Shown here: piece by piece, positions 23,187 to 28,766 of the stretch | How positions within the stretch are numbered: position 1 is the first letter of the stretch | How the letters are laid out: each line of letters begins with the position of its first letter | NCBI GenBank assembly: GCA_905194315.1 | Contig: CAJJRX010000027.1 | Span: forward strand, 1 to 28,766 | DNA from: an uncultured Sutterella sp. | GTDB taxonomy: Bacteria > Pseudomonadota > Gammaproteobacteria > Burkholderiales > Burkholderiaceae_F | Direction of reading: 5' to 3' | Length of the DNA: 28,766 nucleotides | Program-made: the position numbers and the translations under genes | Notes under the pieces: model-generated | What the model saw: the letters and a program-made list of their open reading frames with translations, nothing else | What the model was told of the DNA's origin: nothing | The model's database searches: none

Positions 23187-25325
23187 TTAGCCCTCGGACC
23201 AGAAGCGCTCTAGCACGTCAATCACAAGAGCGAGTTCGCCCGCGGTTTTCGCGCCGCTGAAAACCTTCTGGATACCTGCTGTGAGCAGGGTATTGGGCCA
23301 GGGCACCGACTGCGGTAGACCCGCCTCGAGGATCGTGCACTTGAAGTCGGGATGAATGCTCCCGAGCAGCTCCACCGAGGCCTTGTCCATGAGCATGGTG
23401 TTGGCGAGCTTTTCCACGCTCGCAAAGGGCACCTTCCCCTGCACTTCAAAGAGATCTCTGGCGATCCAGCGTGCCGCCACGGCGTCGCCGCCCGCCGCCG
23501 GAAGCGAACGCCGGGCGAATGCCTCGCGCATAAAGCGCACAATGCGGCGAGCCGCTTTTTTCTCATCCTTGGGCGCACGCACGAGTCTCGGATCCTCTCT
23601 GAAGAGTGCGAGCACGTGAGCGATGCGTTTTTCAAGCGCCCCGGCATCCGAGATCAGTGCACGGTAGAGCACGCACTCTCTTGCGCGCAGAATCAGCATG
23701 CGTTCTGTCTCATCGGCGCCGTCCTTTTTCGCGGCCCACGTCTCGAGCGTGTGCCAGAGCTGAGAGGCGCGGGAGCGGGTGAAGTACACGCTCTCATCCA
23801 TCATCTGCAGCGCAAAGGTGGTCTCACCGCGCTCGGAGAGCTGCAGCCAGCCGTCGCCAAGGAACCGGATCACGGCAAGCCAGGTTTCCCCGGCCCCGGG
23901 CTGCGCACCTTTCGTGCGGGCGGCATCAAGCCGGCCGCGGTAGGCGGCAAGCAGCTGCACGAGCCAGTCGTTGTTGGCCGTCAGCCGCTTGAGCACCCGG
24001 CGCGCCTCGCGTTCGGTGAGCGGCTCGGTGTCTCTCACCGGCAGCAGTTTTTCGAGTCCGCCGGCGAGCGTGCGTCCGAACGCATCCTCCCAGGCCACCG
24101 GCACACGGCCGTTGGGATTGGCAAGACGCAGGTAACAGAGATAGGCAAAGTATTTGGCTTTGGTCGAGAGATGCTCGGCAAAATCGAGCTCGCTTCTTGC
24201 GGCAAAAATCCGGTCCTTCCCGAGGAAGGCGGAGGTGTTCTGCGCCCCGGCCTCCGGCACGAGCGCCTCAAGAAACGCCATGATCTGCGCATGAATACCC
24301 TGCTCGCGTGAGAGGGCATCGCGCACGCTCACAAGCGGCTCCTCATCCTCGCGCTCAGCCTCACTCGGCTCGGGCAGCGGCTCAGGGAGCGGTTCGAGTG
24401 CCACATCCGGGCTCTTTTCCACAGGAATAAAAGGACGCGGCGTGCCCGAAGGGGCAATGCGTGCGGCGATCTCATCAGAGCTCGCCAGTCTGAAGAGCGA
24501 AGGACGCTCTGCAGGCTTTTCCTGATCCTTCAGGTCAAAGGAGAGCTCGTAGTCCTCGTGGTTGGCAAGGCGGAAGAGCACTGTCGAGAGACGCCAGGCG
24601 CGGTCAAGCTCGCGCGAGAAGAGATCGTGATCCTTCTGGCGCAGCGCACTGAGCATACTGGCACGGTAGCGGTCCGCCAGACGGTAGGCCTCCTCGTGGC
24701 GGTTGAGTTCATCAAAGGCGCGAATCTGCTCCTCGAGCGGAATCTCGCCGAAATTGTGCAGCACGAAAACGATCCGTGAAAAGAGCGCATCAAGCGCGGC
24801 ACGGTCCCCTGCCTCAAGCGGGGCGGCCGTCTCGGTCACCGCCGTACTGAGGCGGTTTTCACACACCACCCGGAAAGCCTTCGGGAACAGTTCCGAGAGC
24901 GTGATGAAGCGCTGCTGGCCGTCAATCACGAATACCCGCTCCTCTCCGGCATCCGTGCGCGAGGTGGCCACGCTCACCGTGCCGATGAAAAACGGGGCGG
25001 CCTTCGGATCGGCCGAGAGTGCCTCGACCGTCTCTCTGAAGGTTGTCTTCTGACGCATCGTCCAGCCGTTGACACGCTGATAGATCGGAATGGCGGGTTC
25101 GGGGAAGCGTTTGAGAAACTCTCCGAGGCTCATCAGCTCACTGCTGCCGGCACTGCGCGAGCGCGCATCAAGCCGGTCGCCCTTGAGCGAGCGCTTTTCC
25201 TTTTTCTCTTTGGCCTTTTTGCCGAACTGCGCGAGCATCTCGGGCGTCATTTCAGGCGTGCGGCTCTTTGTGCCGGCGTCTTTTTTCACTTCGTTTTCTG
25301 TCATCATCTGCCTGCCTTCACTCAT
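23187..25325 (-). CDS. DUF262-family protein, second of a coupled pair
   Basis: Encodes 712 aa. After a charged, Lys-rich N-terminus (1-60) comes a DUF262 (GmrS/ParB-like) domain with IPIYQR at 79-84 and the signature VIDGQQRFITL at 133-143. In GmrSD-type restriction proteins this domain uses the DGQQR motif to bind or hydrolyse a nucleotide and controls a fused DUF1524 HNH nuclease. I find no DUF1524 motif (HIxPQ-like) in the rest. Residues about 308-330 form a Pro/Glu-rich linker (EPLPEPLPEP), and the C-terminal 370 residues are mainly helical-looking and unrecognised. The ATG at 25325 overlaps the stop of the upstream DUF262 gene (ATGA), with GGGAG upstream. A strong terminator follows. 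Function unknown; defence is inferred from the family only. Confidence 0.8.
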   Translation of the reverse strand: MSEGRQMMTENEVKKDAGTKSRTPEMTPEMLAQFGKKAKEKKEKRSLKGDRLDARSRSAGSSELMSLGEFLKRFPEPAIPIYQRVNGWTMRQKTTFRETVEALSADPKAAPFFIGTVSVATSRTDAGEERVFVIDGQQRFITLSELFPKAFRVVCENRLSTAVTETAAPLEAGDRAALDALFSRIVFVLHNFGEIPLEEQIRAFDELNRHEEAYRLADRYRASMLSALRQKDHDLFSRELDRAWRLSTVLFRLANHEDYELSFDLKDQEKPAERPSLFRLASSDEIAARIAPSGTPRPFIPVEKSPDVALEPLPEPLPEPSEAEREDEEPLVSVRDALSREQGIHAQIMAFLEALVPEAGAQNTSAFLGKDRIFAARSELDFAEHLSTKAKYFAYLCYLRLANPNGRVPVAWEDAFGRTLAGGLEKLLPVRDTEPLTEREARRVLKRLTANNDWLVQLLAAYRGRLDAARTKGAQPGAGETWLAVIRFLGDGWLQLSERGETTFALQMMDESVYFTRSRASQLWHTLETWAAKKDGADETERMLILRARECVLYRALISDAGALEKRIAHVLALFREDPRLVRAPKDEKKAARRIVRFMREAFARRSLPAAGGDAVAARWIARDLFEVQGKVPFASVEKLANTMLMDKASVELLGSIHPDFKCTILEAGLPQSVPWPNTLLTAGIQKVFSGAKTAGELALVIDVLERFWSEG

Positions 25326-26875
25326 CGCACTTTTCTCCCTGAAGCAAAGTCATAGAAGGCCTTGCTCACCATATCGGGCGCCACCACGAACGCAAAGCTG
25401 TCGAGCGCGGCCCGGGCGTTGCTGTGCAGCGGCAGAAGGCTGTACCAGTCCTCGGCACGCAGTGCACGCATCACCGCCCACTCTTCGCTGCCGCCTTGCG
25501 CACGAAGCGCCTTGGCGCCTGCGCCGAGCATCATAGCCACGAGAATCTCCAGCGCCATCATGTCCTCTTCGGCATGGTGTTCGCGGGCGGTCTTGCGGGT
25601 GGCCTTTTTCTTGAGACTCCAGCCCGGGTAGTACGTGTCGAGCGTGCGAAGCAGCACGGCAAACGCGGTCACCACCCAGGGTTCACGGTAGAAGTTGGCA
25701 ATGGTCTGCTTCTGGTCGGTCACCTCGGCGGTAAAGCCCACCAGTTCGTCATAGTCATCAAAGAGCCGGCATCCAGAGCACCAGAGGTCGGTGAGCAGAC
25801 TTCGCTCATCATCCTTGACCTTGCTCTGCGGAATGAGCGCCTTTTCGCCTTCGAGCACACTCACGCCCTCCAGGAACACGTCCTGCAGCTCAAAAGCCTT
25901 TTTGAGGAATTCAAAATACCCCTCCCCGCTCTTGAAGCGTTCGGCAAGCGACGGATGCCACTCGTCATCATCGTCATAAAACGTCTGACGCTGTCCCTTG
26001 AGCCGGCTGATCGGATCGCTCATCAGACCGGTCCCGGTCTGCTCGTCAAGCGGCAGCCGGTACTGGTTCTGCCAGTACTGACGGGCCATGGCACCGGTGT
26101 GCCCCATGAGTTCGGCCTGCAGGAGCTGAACAAAACCGTGCGTGACCACCCAGTCGGGGCGGATATCGCCGGCAATCCATTTCTCCAGTGTGAGCCCCTG
26201 CCAGAGGAAATGCTCTTTTCTCGAGGGCGGGAACGCCCCGGCAGCCGCAGCGCGCTCGGCAATCTTTCCGGCCAGTTTCTCGAGGAACGCGTTAAAGCGC
26301 GAGAGTTTTTTCTCCGGACTCCTGTCATCGTCACCGTAGAGCACGTACTCACGGTAGTGGTGCGCTTTGAGGCGGTCCGCGGCCATCACAGGCACCCGCA
26401 CGAGATCCGGATTCTGGTTGAGCGAGCGGCGGATCGCTGCCGCCTCGGCACGGCTCTCAACAACAAGCACCGCAATCGTCAGTTCGTCCATCGGCAGACG
26501 GATCGCATCCATTTTGGCGCGGGTGGCCTCTGCCACGGCGAGCAGTGTCTGACGGGTTTCGCTCGAGGGAACACGCCAGTCGGGAATTTTCACCCGCACG
26601 TCTTTTCCGCGGCGCTCGTGTGTGTAGAGCCACACCAGGAGCGAGCAGAGGCGCTGCTGCCCGTCAAGCAGCACAAAGCCGTCGGGGGTTTTCTCGAGAA
26701 TCACGGTACCGAGGTGGGTGCCGGCGGTGAGCTGCGTGAGGAAACGCACTACCGCAGAGGCGCGCCAGACGAAGGGGCGCTGATCGGGGGCGATCGTCAC
26801 GCCCGTGGTGAAGGTCCTGAAGAAATCTGTCAGCGGCATCTGCCTCACCGACAGAGAATTCTGATGTCTGTCCAC
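25322..26875 (-). CDS. DUF262-family protein, first of a coupled pair
   Basis: Encodes 517 aa starting from a GTG at 26875, with AGGAG 5 bases upstream. The DUF262 domain is at the very N-terminus: PDQRPFVW (30-37), equivalent to the family's PxYQRxYxW, and LLDGQQRLCSL (69-79). The remaining 400 residues include KAHHYREYVLYGDD and an Arg/Trp-rich helical region and match nothing I recognise; no HNH or other nuclease motif is seen. It differs strongly from its downstream partner outside the motif blocks, so the pair is not a recent duplication. The 4-base overlap implies co-translation and perhaps a heteromeric complex. A -10-like TAGAAT (complement of 26982-26987) lies about 110 bp upstream but lacks a good -35. 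Confidence 0.8.
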   Translation of the reverse strand: MDRHQNSLSVRQMPLTDFFRTFTTGVTIAPDQRPFVWRASAVVRFLTQLTAGTHLGTVILEKTPDGFVLLDGQQRLCSLLVWLYTHERRGKDVRVKIPDWRVPSSETRQTLLAVAEATRAKMDAIRLPMDELTIAVLVVESRAEAAAIRRSLNQNPDLVRVPVMAADRLKAHHYREYVLYGDDDRSPEKKLSRFNAFLEKLAGKIAERAAAAGAFPPSRKEHFLWQGLTLEKWIAGDIRPDWVVTHGFVQLLQAELMGHTGAMARQYWQNQYRLPLDEQTGTGLMSDPISRLKGQRQTFYDDDDEWHPSLAERFKSGEGYFEFLKKAFELQDVFLEGVSVLEGEKALIPQSKVKDDERSLLTDLWCSGCRLFDDYDELVGFTAEVTDQKQTIANFYREPWVVTAFAVLLRTLDTYYPGWSLKKKATRKTAREHHAEEDMMALEILVAMMLGAGAKALRAQGGSEEWAVMRALRAEDWYSLLPLHSNARAALDSFAFVVAPDMVSKAFYDFASGRKVR

Positions 26876-27049
26876 AGTGTCTCCTTTCTCTGCGAGGGCC
26901 GGCCGGCAGGCGGCCTGGCGCCCGGCGGACGGTGCACAAAGTGAGTGTGCGGGTTCTTATTTTTGAAGTGGTTATCCTTTTATTCTAGCCGTCAGACTGC
27001 ATTTCCGACAGGATTTTCTCCGGCAGCGGCCAAAACCTAGGGTAATCGA

Positions 27050-27088
27050 TAAAAGAAAGGCACAGACCGTGACTGCCGGCTGTGCCTT
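27050..27088 (-). terminator. Terminator of the 211-aa orphan gene
   Basis: AAGGCACAG (27057-27065) and CTGTGCCTT (27080-27088) pair perfectly over 9 bp. On the minus strand the stem runs into TTCTTTTATC. It lies about 40 bp after the stop of the orphan gene and separates it from the DUF262 pair. Confidence 0.75.
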
Positions 27089-27126
27089 AGTTCGTCTCCC
27101 GGCGCCTCCGGGACATTCTCTGGCGG

Positions 27127-27762
27127 CTATTTTCCGGTTTTGGGCTCTTTGCCTGCCGCCGTCTTCTCTTTGCTGCCGCGTTTGGGCGGATCTCTGTACA
27201 GATCATCACAGAGCGGCAGGTCTCCGAGCGTCATCTTGCGGTTCGGATCGGCCATTTCCTCTTCGTACTCACGCTGCGCGATGGCGACCTGCTCGGCCTC
27301 CTCCTCGTCAGTCGCGGTACCGCGCACACCGCCCTGCAGAACCAGCACTGCCAGATCCTGGGTGCCGAAACGCGGTCCCACCACGTTGTCGGCGTGACGG
27401 ATATGGGCGTCAAAGAGCGACTCGCCGTCCTCGCAGAGCACCTGCACGTTGTACTGGGAGAAAGTCACCACGCCCTTATAGTGGCGGCGGCGATAGGTAA
27501 AGTCAAACCGCGTCTTGATCGTGCCGCCGCGGCAGATAATCAGCCAGTCGGCAAAGGCAAGCCGGATGGAGATGGTTTTTGTATTCCAGGGAAGAACCAC
27601 CGTGGCAAAGGAGTCCTTCAGGAAGGGATACTGCTTGAAGAGCATCGGCGTAGTGGGGAGCTTGTCCATCGGGTAGCCCAGTGTGACTGCGTCAATGGCA
27701 CGTTCAACCCACCGGATGCCTGTTGCACCGTACTTTCGTCTGTTTTCCACGCTGTTCACCAC
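27127..27762 (-). CDS. Unrecognised 211-aa protein
   Basis: I do not recognise this family. There is no signal peptide or membrane helix. The middle (about residues 60-125) alternates hydrophobic and polar residues as in a beta-rich fold, with RFDFTYRRRHYKGVVTF as a prominent block. A Glu-rich helix follows (about 152-170, EEEAEQVAIAQREYEEEM), and the tail is Lys-rich and likely disordered. The start is uncertain: two GTG codons in a row (27762 and 27759) and a third at 27750 have no clear Shine-Dalgarno. The frame carries normal codon use for the window, and a promoter and terminator frame it, so it is probably real. It lies between the HxlR gene and the DUF262 pair, all on the minus strand, but is separately transcribed. 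Confidence 0.65.
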   Translation of the reverse strand: MVNSVENRRKYGATGIRWVERAIDAVTLGYPMDKLPTTPMLFKQYPFLKDSFATVVLPWNTKTISIRLAFADWLIICRGGTIKTRFDFTYRRRHYKGVVTFSQYNVQVLCEDGESLFDAHIRHADNVVGPRFGTQDLAVLVLQGGVRGTATDEEEAEQVAIAQREYEEEMADPNRKMTLGDLPLCDDLYRDPPKRGSKEKTAAGKEPKTGK

Positions 27763-27793
27763 ACTACAGATAATTAATCAATGCGCGTGCAGC

Positions 27794-27824
27794 ATTCACC
27801 GCACGCAGAAGTGAATCCATTATA
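27794..27824 (-). promoter_or_regulatory. Promoter and operator-like repeat of the orphan gene
   Basis: The complement of 27819-27824 is a perfect TATAAT on the minus strand, so transcription would begin near 27812. Covering that point is a perfect 6-bp inverted repeat, ATTCAC (27794-27799) and GTGAAT (27811-27816) with an 11-nt spacer, well placed for a repressor. No good -35 is seen. The neighbouring HxlR protein is one candidate binder. Confidence 0.45.
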
Positions 27825-27854
27825 AGGCAAGCCGCCCGACGGGACGGCCCGGCT

Positions 27855-28196
27855 CTATTTCTCGAGTTCGATATGGTGTACGCGGGCGTATTCACGCGAG
27901 AAGTCGCAGGCTGTGCTGATGAGCGGTATGAGCTGCGGCCACTGACTGCTGATGCCGTAGATCACATGCGGGGGCACCTGCGAGACGACCGTGCGGGTGA
28001 TCAGGCCGTGCGCCTCGAGTTCACGCAGCTGTTCGCTGAGCACCTTTTCGGAAATACCCGCAATCCCGCGCTTGAGCATCGAAAAGCGGGTATCGCCGTG
28101 GTGAATGTGCCAGAGGATACGCAGTTTCCACTTTCCGCCGAGAATGGTATTGAGAAGCGCGAGTGCGCAGGTGTAGCGTTCGTCGAGTACTTGCAT
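27855..28196 (-). CDS. HxlR-family winged-helix transcriptional regulator
   Basis: Encodes 113 aa, the usual HxlR size. Family landmarks are GGKWKLRILWHI (20-31), TRFSMLKRGIAGISEKVLSEQLRELEAHGLI, here residues 36-66, forming the recognition helix and wing, and VPPHVIYGIS (74-83). A cysteine at position 10 matches the N-terminal Cys that many family members use to sense electrophiles or redox change. HxlR proteins act as dimers that bind inverted repeats near their own or neighbouring promoters. The Shine-Dalgarno is weak. The target may include the downstream orphan gene, whose promoter carries an inverted repeat, or a gene right of the window. Confidence 0.92.
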   Translation of the reverse strand: MQVLDERYTCALALLNTILGGKWKLRILWHIHHGDTRFSMLKRGIAGISEKVLSEQLRELEAHGLITRTVVSQVPPHVIYGISSQWPQLIPLISTACDFSREYARVHHIELEK

Positions 28197-28215
28197 TCAG
28201 GTCTGCCTGTCTGTT

Positions 28216-28244
28216 TATATATTGTGAAGCGCAAACAAAGGTAA
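28216..28244 (-). promoter_or_regulatory. Possible HxlR gene promoter
   Basis: On the minus strand TTACCT (complement of 28239-28244) and TATATA (28216-28221) are 17 bp apart. The -35 is poor (3 of 6) and the -10 fair. The predicted leader is only about 13 nt. GTGAAG occurs at 28224-28229 and 28245-28250, a possible pair of regulator half-sites. Confidence 0.3.
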
Positions 28245-28433
28245 GTGAAGTTTACAGGCATCAGCGCCGCAGAGCGCGTAAAAATCTGTGAAATTTTCTC
28301 TTCCACACTTCTCTCCTTCCGGCACAGGCGTTTTATTTAATCCGGCTAAGGCCGCGTTATACCACTCTGTACAGACAGTGCGGGTGACCGGGATGCCTGC
28401 CGGTGCGCCACGCGCTGCTGCCGGCCGCGAACC

Positions 28434-28484
28434 GCTTTATTTCAACAGCTTTATTTCTACAGAAAACCGGCACAGCTTTATTTC
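28434..28484. repeat. Three direct copies of GCTTTATTTC
   Basis: The decamer occurs at 28434-28443, 28448-28457 and 28475-28484; the last two extend to the 13-mer ACAGCTTTATTTC. Spacing is irregular (14 and 27 bases between starts), so this is not a CRISPR array. The T-rich words stand out in GC-rich DNA and may be protein-binding sites. Confidence 0.4.
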
Positions 28485-28766
28485 GTAACTCACGATAAAC
28501 GCCTCTTAGAGAATCGTTTGCTTTGAGACACCTTTTTCAACCCGATTCTGCGAACCCTTCATTCGCCTCCGGAGCGCCCGTGGCCTCGCCTGCGGGGAAA
28601 ACGGCGAGTGCTTCGCAGTGCGTTTCACGGAAACACGCGTGCGGTGCGAACTTTCACGACAATACGATCGGGCGGGCGCCCTTTTGCGTACCGGTTTGAC
28701 TATTTAATTTTGAGTCTTCATGCATGTTTGTGGTAACAGCTGAGAAGATACTGCCTTCTTAAACGC
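28485..28766. other. Non-coding right edge
   Basis: No credible gene is seen from 28197 to the window end. The last part contains a small palindrome (GTTTC at 28622-28626 and GAAAC at 28630-28634) and a TTGAC at 28696-28700 followed by an AT-rich stretch, which could belong to a rightward promoter for a gene beyond the window. No tRNA fold was found by eye. Confidence 0.35.

Noticed and set aside
23187..26875. Classification of the DUF262 pair as a GmrSD type IV restriction system
   Set aside because: GmrSD needs the DUF1524 HNH half; no matching His-containing motif is visible in either protein.
28434..28484. CRISPR-like repeats
   Set aside because: The repeats are only 10-13 bases with unequal 4 to 17-base gaps and no cas gene is present.
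28288..28488. Open frame of 66 codons upstream of the HxlR gene
   Set aside because: No ribosome-binding site, no recognisable sequence, and it includes the direct repeats; it is more likely non-coding.

Overview
The window is GC-rich by eye (roughly 60%, estimated rather than counted) and densely coded, with uniform codon use and short gaps. Gene content points to a Gram-negative proteobacterium with anaerobic or microaerobic respiration: an exported fumarate-reductase-type flavoprotein, an E. coli-type RecBCD set, a periplasmic peptide-type ABC importer and a NarL/NarP-like site. A betaproteobacterium of the Sutterellaceae (gut Burkholderiales, known for many such exported flavoproteins) is my best guess; this is inference, not a match. 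I see no rRNA, tRNA, insertion sequence, integrase, phage gene or CRISPR array.

Layout. 1-340: non-coding, with two strong hairpins and a small repeat cluster. 341-1201 (-): a short, diverged DprA/Smf-like protein. 1202-1708: an AT-rich gap with hairpins and a terminator. 1709-3130 (-): Sec-exported FAD-dependent fumarate-reductase-like protein. 3131-3477: a control region with a NarL-like 7-2-7 site over the flavoprotein promoter, a structured leader and the start of a divergent operon. 3478-9962 (+): a complete four-gene ABC importer of the dipeptide/oligopeptide type (binding protein, two permeases, one double ATPase) with 4-base stop/start overlaps at two of its three junctions. 10127-11035 (+): tandem UspA protein. 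11125-20327 (-): recC-recB-recD, in which recB is broken by a one-base frameshift near 15.86 kb. 20600-21481 (-): EamA/DMT transporter. 21640-22956 (-): ferric-reductase-like flavocytochrome. 23187-26875 (-): two overlapping genes that each encode a DUF262 (ParB/GmrS-like DGQQR) protein. 27127-27762 (-): an unrecognised protein with its own promoter and operator-like repeat. 27855-28196 (-): HxlR regulator. 28197-28766: non-coding upstream DNA with short direct repeats.

How it fits together. The flavoprotein and the ferric-reductase-like protein are both redox enzymes at or outside the inner membrane, but their partners (a cytochrome or quinol dehydrogenase) are not here. The ABC operon looks like a self-contained importer with unusual membrane additions: a C-terminal anchor on the binding protein and an enlarged second permease. 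RecBCD would repair double-strand breaks and degrade foreign linear DNA; the recB frameshift is either a recent mutation or a sequence error. The best candidate for an undescribed system is the translationally coupled DUF262 pair: both keep the DGQQR active-site motif, yet neither shows the HNH (DUF1524) nuclease half of GmrSD-type defence proteins.
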